From: Chitinophaga polysaccharea
GTDB lineage: Bacteria > Bacteroidota > Bacteroidia > Chitinophagales > Chitinophagaceae
Assembly (NCBI RefSeq): GCF_007829335.1
Contig: NZ_VIWO01000011.1
Coordinates: 1 to 64,000 of the forward strand
DNA: 64,000 nucleotides
Direction of reading: 5' to 3'
Part shown: positions 41,930 to 51,379 of the stretch, one piece after another
Numbering within the stretch: the first letter of the stretch is position 1
How the letters are laid out: every line of letters starts with the position of its first letter
Notes under the pieces: model-generated
Databases searched by the model: none
What the model was told of the DNA's origin: nothing
Seen by the model: only the letters and a program-made list of their open reading frames with translations
Position numbers and translations under genes: made by a program

Positions 41930-43440
41930 AACCCTCCCATCAATCCCCCCAGGAATCCCAATCCACCGGCTATACGTAAAATGTTGCCGTAGGCATCAAT
42001 AAATCCCTGATGATAGACAGCGACGATCTTGCTATGCTGTGAAGCGGCTATACCGGCGGGGACAGCGGCATTGCCCAGGTTTACCGTTTGCTCCATTACA
42101 GCAGCCCGCTGGGCGGAGGTAAGCGAAAGTGCGGCGATGCGCTGTTGCACCACTGCGGAAAAAAACAATACGGCCAGCGCGCCAAATACCGCGTTGGCAA
42201 AAACGCCGGCAAGACGGGAAACGGCGTTGTTGATACCGGAGGCGGTACCCGATAAATGCGGACTCACAGCGCCCATCACGGTAGCCGTTAATGGCGCTAC
42301 TGTAAATGACATGCCTAGTCCCAATACCAGCATACCGGGGAAAAAGGTAGTCCAGTAATCGGCCGGGCCCTGGGTTTGTTTTACAAAAGACAACCATAAC
42401 AAACCGGCGCCAGCAACACACGGGCCCAATACGAGGAATAGCCGGGCGCCATATTTATCTGCCAGGCTGCCAGCGTACCGGGCCAGCAAAATCATCAGTA
42501 TCGTAAAAGGTAAAAAGGTAAGTCCAGACTCCAGCTGGCTGTACCCCTGTACCTGTACCAGGTTGAGCGATAGGAACAGCATGCCGGCGCCCAGGCCGGC
42601 GTATAGGAAAAAAGTAAGGAGATTGGCACCTGTGAAAGTCATATTCCGGAATAAGGTCAATGGCAACATAGGGTCTGCACTTTTATATTCTATCCCGATA
42701 AAAATCAACAGCAGCAATACGCCGCCAATCAAACTGCCATACACCTGCGGATGAGCGAAGCCCAGTGAAGGCATACGCAGCAGTCCAAACGTAAGCAGGG
42801 CGAGCGCCAGGGCAATCAGTCCGGCGCCAATAAAATCTATACCGGGCGCGCTGTTGTCTTCTTTTCTTTCCTGCACCCTGGTAGCTAACAGCAGTAACGC
42901 TATTACTCCAATAGGTAAGTTGATGAAGAAGATGTAACGCCACAGCCCAGCATCGGCCAGGGCGCCGCCTAATACCGGCCCTCCCATAGTTACCAGCGTA
43001 GTAACCGACGACCAGGTACCGATCGCTTTTCCCCGCTCATTTTCATCGATAGAAGCGGCAATCATGGCCAGGCTTCCCGGTATCATCAAGGCGCCGCCGA
43101 TGCCCTGGATAATCCGGAAGATAATCAGCCATAGCGCGCTATCCGCCACGCCACAGGCGGCCGACCCCAATATGAAAATGGCAATGCCGGTCATAAATAT
43201 TTTCTTACGTCCTAACTTGTCGCCCAACGCGCCGCCAATCAGTATCAATGCAGCCAACATCAGCATATAAGCATTCAATACCCAGAAAAGATCAGCGGCG
43301 GAGGCTTGCAAAGCCCGCTGTAGTGCAGGTAGCACTACGTTGAGTGCAGTACCGTCTATAAACGCCATCGCTGAAGCCAGGATGGTGGCAACCATGATCC
43401 ATTTGCCTTCCTTACTGCGGAGTGATACGGTGGGAATCAT
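41908..43440 (-). CDS. MFS drug exporter, DHA2 (EmrB/QacA) family
   Basis: 510 residues, about 14 transmembrane helices. ATILASAMAFIDGTALNVVLPALQRALQASAADLFWVLNAYMLMLAALILIGGALGDKLGRKKIFMTGIAIFILGSAACGVA holds the DHA2 motif D1 (MAFIDGTALNVVLP) and motif A (GGALGDKLGRKK). IIQGIGGALMIPGSLAMIAAS is motif C-like. A proton-driven efflux pump for lipophilic compounds, in the cytoplasmic membrane. Monocistronic. Confidence 0.93.
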   Translation of the reverse strand: MIPTVSLRSKEGKWIMVATILASAMAFIDGTALNVVLPALQRALQASAADLFWVLNAYMLMLAALILIGGALGDKLGRKKIFMTGIAIFILGSAACGVADSALWLIIFRIIQGIGGALMIPGSLAMIAASIDENERGKAIGTWSSVTTLVTMGGPVLGGALADAGLWRYIFFINLPIGVIALLLLATRVQERKEDNSAPGIDFIGAGLIALALALLTFGLLRMPSLGFAHPQVYGSLIGGVLLLLIFIGIEYKSADPMLPLTLFRNMTFTGANLLTFFLYAGLGAGMLFLSLNLVQVQGYSQLESGLTFLPFTILMILLARYAGSLADKYGARLFLVLGPCVAGAGLLWLSFVKQTQGPADYWTTFFPGMLVLGLGMSFTVAPLTATVMGAVSPHLSGTASGINNAVSRLAGVFANAVFGALAVLFFSAVVQQRIAALSLTSAQRAAVMEQTVNLGNAAVPAGIAASQHSKIVAVYHQGFIDAYGNILRIAGGLGFLGGLMGGLFVKQKA

Positions 43441-43489
43441 AGCGTTATTTTTAGCGGGGAGGTATCCTTAAATATACGCTATTTTCTGC

Positions 43490-43551
43490 GCAAAGGCGCG
43501 AAGCCACAAAGGGGCAAAGTGTTTGACCGCTTTGTGGCTTCGCGCCTTTGC
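43490..43551. repeat. 22-bp perfect inverted repeat (REP/MITE-like)
   Basis: Arms GCAAAGGCGCGAAGCCACAAAG (43490-43511) and its exact inverse (43530-43551) flank an 18-nt loop that itself contains GGGGCAAAGTG. It lies between the DUF2167 gene and the DHA2 gene, where it may end transcription of the former. There is no T tract, and the style resembles dispersed palindromic repeats of Bacteroidota. GCGAAGC appears in it as in the hairpin array at 954-1116. Confidence 0.8.
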
Positions 43552-43587
43552 AACAAATGTAAATGCTTTATCGTATACCGCTACTGG

Positions 43588-44583
43588 TTACAGGGAAGAG
43601 GTAGGTTCTTCTGCCGGAGGCACAGTGCCTTCGGCAGGAGTGCCACCTACCGTAGTGTCGCCTTCCAGTGTTTTTTCTTCCTTATTGCGACGGAATAATT
43701 TCCTGATAAATCCAGCCAGGGCGGCAAATCCCAGCAAAATAAACTTCCAGCCGGCTGCCAGAAACTTCACGATGATAGCAAAGAAACCTACTTTCGCCAG
43801 CACTTTACCGGCTACGAGTCCTCCGATAGTCCAGGCAGCTACGTTGTCGATCTTAGGATCAAAATCGGTATATGCATTCCCGTCGGTGAAGGTGGCCATG
43901 TGCAGTACCTTGCCGATGTCTGCTTTTACCAGTGGCAGTTCCTGCATAGTACATACCGCATTCAGCGAAAGGATACCATGCCGGCCGAGGATACGGATCT
44001 GGTAGTTAAGCGTATTAATGCCGTCCTGGTCGCCGAAATGAATTTCCTTGGCCCAGTGCAACACTTTATTTTCCTTGTCGTAAAACGGCGCCTGCGCCCA
44101 GCCTACCAGGTGAATGGCCGGATAGCCTTCTTTCAGACGTTGTGCATTTTCTTCCTTTTCGTCCTTTTGCAGATTCTTCAGCATTTCATCGTAGTTGATT
44201 TTTTCAGCATCGTCATCTTTTACATAACCGATGTCTTCATATTCCACCACAAACGCATAACTGCTATCGCTGAAAGGATCTGATTTTTCCGGGAAGATCA
44301 TGCCCAGGGTATTGGCCGCATTCGACTCAGGGTTGCCCCACAGCGTGGTCAATACATATTTGCTCTGTTCCTTGTTCAGGAACTTAAAGCCTGCCGGGAT
44401 CTTGATTTCTGCCTTACCACCGGGAAGGTGGATCAAACCGGTTTCATACTTTTGTGCTTTCCGGATGGAGTCAATCGTCTTTTCCACCTGCTGACTGGAA
44501 ATTTCCAGGGAATCATTAATGGGGGCTGCCTGGGTACAAAGGGGTACAAACAGCGTACACGCCAGATATAGGTTCTTTAACAT
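43588..44583 (-). CDS. DUF2167-family membrane protein
   Basis: 331 residues from MLKNLYLACTLFVPLCTQA (signal peptide); the frame extends 41 codons further but that part is not protein-like. YETGLIHLPGGKAEIKIPAGFKFLNKEQSKYVLTTLWGNPE and the WAQAPFYDKENKVLHWAKEIHFGD block are the DUF2167 core. A C-terminal membrane region follows (IIVKFLAAGWKFILLGFAALAGFI), then a soluble basic/acidic tail. Function unknown. Members are membrane-anchored periplasmic proteins. Confidence 0.9.
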   Translation of the reverse strand: MLKNLYLACTLFVPLCTQAAPINDSLEISSQQVEKTIDSIRKAQKYETGLIHLPGGKAEIKIPAGFKFLNKEQSKYVLTTLWGNPESNAANTLGMIFPEKSDPFSDSSYAFVVEYEDIGYVKDDDAEKINYDEMLKNLQKDEKEENAQRLKEGYPAIHLVGWAQAPFYDKENKVLHWAKEIHFGDQDGINTLNYQIRILGRHGILSLNAVCTMQELPLVKADIGKVLHMATFTDGNAYTDFDPKIDNVAAWTIGGLVAGKVLAKVGFFAIIVKFLAAGWKFILLGFAALAGFIRKLFRRNKEEKTLEGDTTVGGTPAEGTVPPAEEPTSSL

Positions 44584-44984
44584 AATGAATGAATATTTCA
44601 GGGAGCAAAAATGCAATAAATATTTCAGATTAAAAAGCGGCTCCCGGCCAGGGGCTAAAGAATGAACAATGCTTAGCCCGGGAATGAATAAAATGAATGA
44701 TAGCACCCACGTGATTTACAGGTAGCAACAAGGCTGGATATTGAACATGCTATCAACTCCTAACAATAAAGACTATACGAAATAGCAATGAGCTACCTCA
44801 CTTTGACCCACCTCCTTTATTCCCGCAGCACAAATCTTAAGATGCTATTAAACTATCCCCCGCCTACCTTCCCGCACTTAAAAAAAAACTACCTTCGCCG
44901 GGTAACCATCATCAATTGCCTGGCATGTAAACCGCCATTTTTCGGGTATTTGCGGGCAAGACCATAATATATACAGAGAATCAT
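44584..44984. other. Intergenic region between DUF2167 and AsmA genes
   Basis: About 400 nt without a gene. A hairpin GGGCTAA ... TTAGCCC at 44652-44679 lies in the leader of the DUF2167 gene. An 8-nt inverted repeat TGATAGCA/TGCTATCA lies at 44698 and 44748. TACCTTCG near 44890 is a weak -7 candidate for the AsmA gene. Nothing else seen. Confidence 0.5.
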
Positions 44985-47900
44985 ATGCGTAATGCCTTCA
45001 TTAAAAAAGTCGCATTAAAAATATTAAAAATTATATCCATATCTTTAGCCGCTATTCTTGCGCTCTTGTTTTTGCTCCCCATGCTGTTTCCCACCACCGT
45101 GTCCAATAAAATAAAGACCTGGGCCAACAACAGCATTACCGGGGAACTGAACTTTTCCAAAGCCCGGCTATCCTTTTTTAATCACTTCCCGGCACTCACG
45201 CTGACCCTGTACGATTTTAGCCTCAAAGGAGGCGCGCCTTTCCAACAGGATACCCTGGTTGCTGCCAACGAAGTAGCCCTGGGCGTAAACCTGGGCAGCC
45301 TCTTTTCCAGCGCCGTCAACATCGACGAAATATACCTGACCAAAGGGAAAATACATATCATGGTGGATTCCGCCGGGCATCCGAACTATAACGTATACCA
45401 GTCGGCCCCCGCCACCAATACCAACAAATCCGACAGCAGCAGCGCCTCCATGAAAATTGAACGGATACAGATAGAACACTGCCACCTTATTTACGATGAC
45501 CAGTCGCTCCCCATGTACCTGCAAGCCAAAGAAGTGAACTACATCGGTAAAGGAGACTTGAGTAAAGCGGTTTTTGACCTGTACTCTAAAATCAACATCG
45601 GCTCACTCGATTTCAATTATGGCAACACCTCCTATCTCCTGTCTAAAAAACTAAACGGAGAACTGATCACTAAAATAAATACCAACTCCCTCGATTTTAT
45701 TTTCGAGAGAAATGACCTGAAAATAAATGAGCTGCCGGTAAGATTGAAAGGCGCCTTCGCCTTCCTGAAAAACGGCTACAAGATGGACTTTCGCCTTAGC
45801 TCCATGGAATCCAGCCTGCATGCCATTTTCGGCGCCCTCCCACCGGAATACCTCACCTGGATGCAACATACCGATGTACAGGGTACCGCCGATGTAAATG
45901 CCAGTCTCATTGGTGAATATATTGCAGCCACCAACACCATGCCCACCCTCACCTTTAACATGCAGGTACGTAATGGCCAGATCGCCAATCCGAAAGCACC
46001 GGCGCCCATCAAAAACCTGTTCCTGAACTTCCAGTCGAAGCTCGCCCAACTCAATACGGATAGTCTCTATGTGAACGTGGATTCTATCTTCTTCAACATT
46101 GACAAAGACTATTTCAGCTCCATCATCCGGGTAAAAGGACTCAAAACACCGGAGGTGCATGTAAAAATGAATACAGACCTGGACCTGGAAAAGTGGAGTA
46201 AGGCCATGGGCTATCCTTCCTTTGAGCTGAAAGGTCGCCTGCAGGCCCACCTGCTGGCCGATGGCCTGTACGCCACCCGCATACAGGACCGCGGTCCCAA
46301 ACACCGGCCCGACACCGTAATTGCCAGCATCCCGGCCTTTAACCTGGATGCCAGCCTGCACAACGGCTACTTTAAATTTACCTCCCTGCCGGAAGCCCTT
46401 AAAAATATCAGCTTCCAGGTGCAGGCCAACTGCCCCGACAGCAACTACGCCCATACGCATTTTAGTATCGACAACATCAACGCCAACCTCCTGAGCAATT
46501 ATATCAAGGGCTATTTCCGCTTCCACAACGCTGAAGCTCCGGAAGTAGATGCCCAGCTGGCCGCCGTAATGAACCTAGCCGACATCAAACAATTTTATCG
46601 TATGGACAGTCTCGATATCACCGGGGCACTACACATAGATGTAAATACCAAAGGCAGTTATATCCCGGCGAAAAGGCGCTTTCCCATTACTACCGCCCAA
46701 CTCACCATGAACGACGGTACTATACGGACCAAATATTACCCAACGCCTATCCAGAAAATTAATATAGACGCCACCGTTACCAACACCACCGGTACCCTTC
46801 AGTCGATGAAGATAAACCTGAAGCCAGTGGGCTTTGAATTCGAAGGACAGCCCTTTGTATTGAAAGCAGACCTTAACAATTTTGATAACCTCCGGTACAA
46901 TATTACCTCCAACGGGGTGATCAACCTGGGCGCCATCTACAAAGTATTTGCCCTGCAAGGCTACGATGTGAAAGGCTTCATTGCCACCAACCTGGCGCTC
47001 AGTGGTACCCAGGCCGATGCTGTTGCTGGGCGTTATAATAAACTTAATAACCGGGGTACACTCACGGTGAAGGATGTTGTACTCACCACTTCCCTGCTCC
47101 CCCTGCCCTGCCGCATCAGCAATGGTGTTTTCCGATTCGACCAGGACAAGATGTGGTTCGATACCTTCGTGGCCAATTATGGTAAATCAAAGCTGACCAT
47201 GAACGGCTTCTTAAGTAACGTGATTGGTTATGCCACCCAACCGAATCAAACCCTGCACGGTACGTTCGACTTTAAAAGCAATTATATACTGGTAGATGAA
47301 CTGATGACCAATGCCACGGAGCCTGCCGCCACAGCACCTAAAGCCGTATCCTCCGGTTCCGGCGTAGTCCGGCTGCCCACTAACCTGGCGCTCACCCTCA
47401 ACGCAGCGGCGGCGAAGATCCGTTTTAAAGGTATGGATATCGACAGCTTCCATGGCCAGGTAGTGCTGGACAGCGGCAAAGTGGTGATGAATAAAACCGG
47501 CTTTAATATTATTGGCGCTCCCGTGGAAATGGATGCTACCTACACCTGCATCCAACCCCAGCGGGCTGCATTCGACTACCATATCAGCGCAAAAGAATTC
47601 GATATCAGGCGCGCCTATAATGAAATAAAGATCTTTCACGATATGGCCAGTTCAGCTGCCAGCGCCAGCGGCATCGTAGGGATAGACTACCACCTCAATG
47701 GTAAACTGGATGGCAATATGAACCCGATTTACCCCTCCCTGAAAGGCGGCGGCGTGCTGTCGGTGAAAAAAATAAAACTGAAAGGATTTAAACTGATGAA
47801 CGCTGTGAGCCAGTCCACCGGCAAATCGGATATCAAAGATCCCGATGTATCTAAAGTCGATATTAAATCCAGTATCAGCAATAATATTATTACCATAGAG

Positions 47901-48119
47901 AGAACCAAACTCCGTATTGCCGGCTTCCGGCCACGGTTTGAGGGACAGGTGAGCATGGATGGCAAACTCAATCTGAAAGGACGTGTGGGGCTACCTCCAT
48001 TCGGTATTATCGGTATTCCGTTTAATGTTACCGGCACACAAAGCAACCCTAAAGTACAACTACGCCGGGGTAGCGATAATAAACTGGAAGAAACAACCGA
48101 ATCGGAAGAAGATAACTAA
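44985..48119 (+). CDS. AsmA-family envelope protein
   Basis: 1044 residues. A single N-terminal transmembrane helix (IISISLAAILALLFLLPMLFPTTV, about 15-38) leads into an AsmA-like domain (VSNKIKTWANNSITGELNFSKARLSFFNHFPALTLTLYDFSLKG). The C-terminal AsmA_2-type segment near 880-1020 includes KLDGNMNPIYPSLKGGGVLSVKKIKLKGFKLMNAVSQSTGKSDI and GRVGLPPFGIIGIPFNVTGTQSNPKVQL. Such proteins form long beta-groove structures in the periplasm and are linked to lipid transport to the outer membrane. Single gene. Confidence 0.93.
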   Translation: MRNAFIKKVALKILKIISISLAAILALLFLLPMLFPTTVSNKIKTWANNSITGELNFSKARLSFFNHFPALTLTLYDFSLKGGAPFQQDTLVAANEVALGVNLGSLFSSAVNIDEIYLTKGKIHIMVDSAGHPNYNVYQSAPATNTNKSDSSSASMKIERIQIEHCHLIYDDQSLPMYLQAKEVNYIGKGDLSKAVFDLYSKINIGSLDFNYGNTSYLLSKKLNGELITKINTNSLDFIFERNDLKINELPVRLKGAFAFLKNGYKMDFRLSSMESSLHAIFGALPPEYLTWMQHTDVQGTADVNASLIGEYIAATNTMPTLTFNMQVRNGQIANPKAPAPIKNLFLNFQSKLAQLNTDSLYVNVDSIFFNIDKDYFSSIIRVKGLKTPEVHVKMNTDLDLEKWSKAMGYPSFELKGRLQAHLLADGLYATRIQDRGPKHRPDTVIASIPAFNLDASLHNGYFKFTSLPEALKNISFQVQANCPDSNYAHTHFSIDNINANLLSNYIKGYFRFHNAEAPEVDAQLAAVMNLADIKQFYRMDSLDITGALHIDVNTKGSYIPAKRRFPITTAQLTMNDGTIRTKYYPTPIQKINIDATVTNTTGTLQSMKINLKPVGFEFEGQPFVLKADLNNFDNLRYNITSNGVINLGAIYKVFALQGYDVKGFIATNLALSGTQADAVAGRYNKLNNRGTLTVKDVVLTTSLLPLPCRISNGVFRFDQDKMWFDTFVANYGKSKLTMNGFLSNVIGYATQPNQTLHGTFDFKSNYILVDELMTNATEPAATAPKAVSSGSGVVRLPTNLALTLNAAAAKIRFKGMDIDSFHGQVVLDSGKVVMNKTGFNIIGAPVEMDATYTCIQPQRAAFDYHISAKEFDIRRAYNEIKIFHDMASSAASASGIVGIDYHLNGKLDGNMNPIYPSLKGGGVLSVKKIKLKGFKLMNAVSQSTGKSDIKDPDVSKVDIKSSISNNIITIERTKLRIAGFRPRFEGQVSMDGKLNLKGRVGLPPFGIIGIPFNVTGTQSNPKVQLRRGSDNKLEETTESEEDN

Positions 48120-48334
48120 AGGTCCCATTGTTTTCACTTCCAGCGTCCTAACGTAGTTGCTAAAATTGGCGCTCAATCCTTTATCATGAAAGGTTTAGCG
48201 TCACATTTTAGTGCTATTTCTTCGCATCCACTTCTGAAAGCCGCCGTAAAACTTCTACCTTGCGCTCCGTATTGTTATCCGAGATAATTTACCTATAAAC
48301 TGTAATACATTTTCAAATCCCTAAATCTATCACA

Positions 48335-48925
48335 TTGAAAAAATTATTTTTGTTGGCCGCAGCTTGTGCTGCCGGAGTTAATTCCTATTCCCAAAGTTTT
48401 ATGCATGGCGCGGGTGTGGTTGCTTTTGTACAAACAGCAGCTAAGTCTGATGCTTTTGCGGTGGGCGGTCTTACCTATTCTCCCCGTTTTAACTTTATGG
48501 AGCAAGACAATATGTCTTTATCGCTGGGTATTCCCCTGAGTATAGGATTGGGTGGCAGCTACAATAGCAGCTATGGTTCCTATAGTGGAGAGAGCAATAA
48601 TCTCAGCTTTATATTTAACGTCCCACTGGTATTTAATGCCAACTTCGGACGTGGATCCAGCCGTGATGCCGATGGCCGCTTTGGATTTTTTGTGGGCGCA
48701 GGCTACGGTTTTCATTATAGCAGCCGCAATCAAGATTATCATGACAACGTATCAGGCGACTATTCCGCCAGCGCCAAATCCAATACTACCGGACCAATGG
48801 CCAATACAGGATTTCGCATAGGCGTTGGCCGCGTGCATAACATTGAGGTAAAATTGAGTTACATGAAAGGTTTGACAGACGACAAACCTAATGTATTCAG
48901 TATCGGCTCGCTCTTTAATTTCTAA
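48335..48925 (+). CDS. Outer-membrane beta-barrel protein with TTG start
   Basis: 196 residues. The only in-frame initiator before the signal peptide (KKLFLLAAACAAGVNSYSQ) is a TTG at 48335. Alternating Gly/aromatic strands (GAGYGFHYSS, GFRIGVGRVHNIEVKLSYMKGL) and a C-terminal FSIGSLFNF point to an outer-membrane beta barrel of about eight strands. Function unknown. 40 nt before the small secreted gene at 48966. Confidence 0.7.
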   Translation: MKKLFLLAAACAAGVNSYSQSFMHGAGVVAFVQTAAKSDAFAVGGLTYSPRFNFMEQDNMSLSLGIPLSIGLGGSYNSSYGSYSGESNNLSFIFNVPLVFNANFGRGSSRDADGRFGFFVGAGYGFHYSSRNQDYHDNVSGDYSASAKSNTTGPMANTGFRIGVGRVHNIEVKLSYMKGLTDDKPNVFSIGSLFNF

Positions 48926-48965
48926 TAATCTTATTTTCTAAACTTTCATTTTATCTTTTTATCGT

Positions 48966-49553
48966 ATGAAAAAATTGTTTGCCCTGATCCTGTTGGCAGG
49001 ATCGTTCATTGTGAGTAACAAATCACAATCACAGGATATCGTTAAAGGTAACCTGGAGTTTCTCAAAGATGTTAAAGAAATACAGGTAGCATATGTGTAT
49101 GAGAATATAACCGTTGGTAAAGATGGTAAAGAAGCTACTTATATTAAAAGAAAAAAAGCGGAGAAAGATGCCAAAACACCCGGTTCGGGAGATGAATGGG
49201 AAAAAAGCTGGATCAACGACAGAACAGTCCACTATCAGCCTAAATTTAATGAGACTTTCACCAAATATTCCAAAAGAACAATCAGTGAAGATGCTACGAC
49301 TAAATACCTGATGGAAGTCCACACTAAATTTATTGAGGTCGGATATAACGTTGGTATACAGTCTGCCAAAGCGGCTGTCAATCTCGAAATTTACATCTAT
49401 GATGCTGCCGATAAATCCAAGCCGCTTTGCAAAATCATGTTAAATGATATGAAAGGCGGTAAAGGCCAGTTTGCAACCGGTCCACGTATCGGCGACGCCT
49501 ACGCTAAAGCCGGTAAAGTACTTGGTAAACTGGTGGCTAAAAAAGCGAAGTAG
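48966..49553 (+). CDS. Secreted hypothetical protein
   Basis: 195 residues with a signal peptide (MKKLFALILLAGSFIVSNKSQSQ). The sequence after it is a compact beta-sheet domain (IVKGNLEFLKDVKEIQVAYVYENITVGKDGKEATYIKRKKAEKDAKTPGSGDEWEKSW...SAKAAVNLEIYIYDAADKSKPLCKIMLNDMKGGKG). No named family comes to mind; it looks like a Bacteroidota-specific secreted protein. Likely the second gene of a unit with the barrel protein. Confidence 0.7.
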   Translation: MKKLFALILLAGSFIVSNKSQSQDIVKGNLEFLKDVKEIQVAYVYENITVGKDGKEATYIKRKKAEKDAKTPGSGDEWEKSWINDRTVHYQPKFNETFTKYSKRTISEDATTKYLMEVHTKFIEVGYNVGIQSAKAAVNLEIYIYDAADKSKPLCKIMLNDMKGGKGQFATGPRIGDAYAKAGKVLGKLVAKKAK

Positions 49554-49579
49554 TTTTACGTTGATTTTAATCAGACTGT

Positions 49580-49627
49580 AAAAAGAAGAGACTGTATTTC
49601 TATGTTGAAATACAGTCTCTTCTTTTT
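49580..49627. terminator. Bidirectional terminator
   Basis: AAAAAGAAGAGACTGTATTTC is inverted at 49607-49627 with a 6-nt loop, a 21-bp stem ending in T residues on both strands, between the convergent genes ending at 49553 and 49626. Confidence 0.9.
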
Positions 49628-50876
49628 ACCAGCGCTTCTCTTCCAATTGCTTTATCGCATTTACCAGCGTTTTCTTTTCTGTTGCCGATTTTGTCAGTCG
49701 TATGGCTTGCTGGTAACCGGCAATAGCCTTATCGATGTTGGTAGTTGCCCATAGGTAGGCCAGCAGGGAATGATAATAGCTATTGTCGTGCAGTTGCAAT
49801 TTTTCTGCTTCCTTAATACCTGCTTCGGAGCCATACACTTTGGCAAAAGCGAAGGTCCGGTTCAGCGCTGTTACCGGCGAATACTCCAACAAGATCAACT
49901 GATTGTAGAGATGTAAAATATGCTCCCATTTATGCTGATCGGTGGGCGTAGTATGCCAGTAGGCGATGCCGGCTTCCAGGTGGTATTTGGATACTTCGTC
50001 GCCGGTGCAGGCATTCACCAGGTAGTAGTTGCCTTTATCGATGAGTTCCTGGCTCCAGAGGTGCTTGTCTTGCTGTTCGAAGAGAATGGTATCCCCGGCT
50101 TCATTAGCCCTGGCATCGAGGCGGGAGCTCTGGAAACACATCAACGCCAGCAGGGCGTTGGCATGGGTAGTATTGGTAAGCGAATTTTCCGTGAGGATGA
50201 GTCCCAGCCGCAATGCTTCTGAACAGAGATCTTTCCGGATCAGCTGATCTCCTGACACAGAGAAATAGCCTTCGTTAAACAGGAGGTAGATGGTTCTTAA
50301 AACAGTATCCAGTCTTTCGGCAATAGCGGCGGGGTCCAGCTGTTTCAACTGGAAGTGATCTTTACGGAGATTGGCCCTGGCGCGCAACAGCCGCTTTTTG
50401 ATCGTTTCTGTTTTGGTGAGAAAGGCGGCGGCAATTTCCGCTATGCTGAATCCGCAGAGCACCTGCAGGGCCAGGCAGATCTGCGCCGCTGGTGCGTTGC
50501 TGGGATTACAAACAGCAAATATCATGGTCAGCTGGCTGTCGTTGATCATTTGCGGCGTAAAGTCAGGCTCCTCGAAGGCAAGTTGTTCACGAGGCTTTAC
50601 CGCATCTTTTACCTGTGTTTCAAAAACCACCTGCCGGCGGAGATAGTCTTTGGCTTTATTTTTTGCCACGGTATATAGCCAGGCGGTAGGATTCTCCGGT
50701 ATTCCCTTTGCGCCCCATGATTCCATAGCTTTTAGGAATGTTTCACTGGCAATATCCTCGGCTGTTTCAATATGCTGCAATCCAAAATGACGGCATAGTA
50801 CGGCCGTCATTTTGGTATACTCCACCCTGAACAGGTGAGGCAATAGCTCGCGGGGAGAGGCTGCATGATCACTCAT
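49626..50876 (-). CDS. ECF42-type sigma factor with C-terminal TPR-like region
   Basis: 416 residues. Sigma region 2: TKMTAVLCRHFGLQHIETAEDIASETFLKAMESWGAKGIPENPTAWLYTVAKNKAKDYLRR. Region 4: CLALQVLCGFSIAEIAAAFLTKTETIKKRLLRARANLRKDHF. The remaining 220 residues are helical repeats (DUF6596 and TPR-like; DGLYLLFNEGYFS-type LLFNEGYFSVSGDQLIRKDLCSEALRLG). The C-terminal region is thought to replace a separate anti-sigma factor in this group. The upstream YCII/DGPF gene, 12 nt away on the same strand, is the group's conserved partner. Confidence 0.93.
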   Translation of the reverse strand: MSDHAASPRELLPHLFRVEYTKMTAVLCRHFGLQHIETAEDIASETFLKAMESWGAKGIPENPTAWLYTVAKNKAKDYLRRQVVFETQVKDAVKPREQLAFEEPDFTPQMINDSQLTMIFAVCNPSNAPAAQICLALQVLCGFSIAEIAAAFLTKTETIKKRLLRARANLRKDHFQLKQLDPAAIAERLDTVLRTIYLLFNEGYFSVSGDQLIRKDLCSEALRLGLILTENSLTNTTHANALLALMCFQSSRLDARANEAGDTILFEQQDKHLWSQELIDKGNYYLVNACTGDEVSKYHLEAGIAYWHTTPTDQHKWEHILHLYNQLILLEYSPVTALNRTFAFAKVYGSEAGIKEAEKLQLHDNSYYHSLLAYLWATTNIDKAIAGYQQAIRLTKSATEKKTLVNAIKQLEEKRW

Positions 50877-50888
50877 CAGCTGCTGGTT

Positions 50889-51224
50889 TTAATCACGTTT
50901 CATGATTTCCCGTACTTCTATATTGCCGCCCAGCTTAAAGATGGGATTGGCTTTGGCCATTTCTACGGCCTCTTCGATGGTGTCGGTCTTTACTATAATA
51001 TACCCGCTCACAAACTCCTTAATTTCTGTGTAAGGGCCGTCTGTTACAACATTATCAGGTCTTACTGTTCTGGCGCTTACGGGCGATAAGGTATTGCCTT
51101 TGTCTACTAATTTATTTTGTGCGGCGATACCGGCCAGCCAGTTCATCCTTTCCTGCATTTGTTCTGCGGACGGCTTTTCCTGGGATTGATTACTCAGTCG
51201 GAAGATTAATACAAACTCTTTCAT
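50889..51224 (-). CDS. YCII/DGPF-domain protein
   Basis: 111 residues. MKEFVLIFRLSNQ...RMNWLAGIAAQNKLVDKGNTLSPVSARTVRPDNVVTDGPYTEIKEFVSGYIIVKTDTIEEAVEMAKANPIFKLGGNIEVREI is a full YCII fold with the DGPY variant of DGPF. The conserved genomic partner of ECF42 sigma factors. Enzymatic or sensing role not established. Confidence 0.92.
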   Translation of the reverse strand: MKEFVLIFRLSNQSQEKPSAEQMQERMNWLAGIAAQNKLVDKGNTLSPVSARTVRPDNVVTDGPYTEIKEFVSGYIIVKTDTIEEAVEMAKANPIFKLGGNIEVREIMKRD

Positions 51225-51314
51225 GGTTTATCAGTTTTGTTTTCATCCAGATGACGAATGAAAGTTTCCCGGGGGGACAAATAAAGTTAATTTTTTTTCA
51301 GAAGGGGGGTAAAC

Positions 51315-51344
51315 AAAAAAGGGAAACGCCTTTCAGCGCTCCCC
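51315..51344 (-). terminator. Terminator after bioB
   Basis: On the minus strand a GGGGAGCGC ... GCGTTTCCC hairpin is followed by six T residues, 36 nt after the bioB stop. The stem is imperfect. Confidence 0.65.
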
Positions 51345-51379
51345 TTCTAATTTACGTATAGCTATGATCGTTAGGGCTA

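Noticed and set aside
45651..46526. Minus-strand gene inside the AsmA gene
   Set aside because: A long shadow frame; the plus-strand AsmA protein is clearly coding across it.
51225..51379. Biotin-responsive riboswitch
   Set aside because: No such riboswitch class is known to me, and only a terminator hairpin is present here, on the bioB 3' side.
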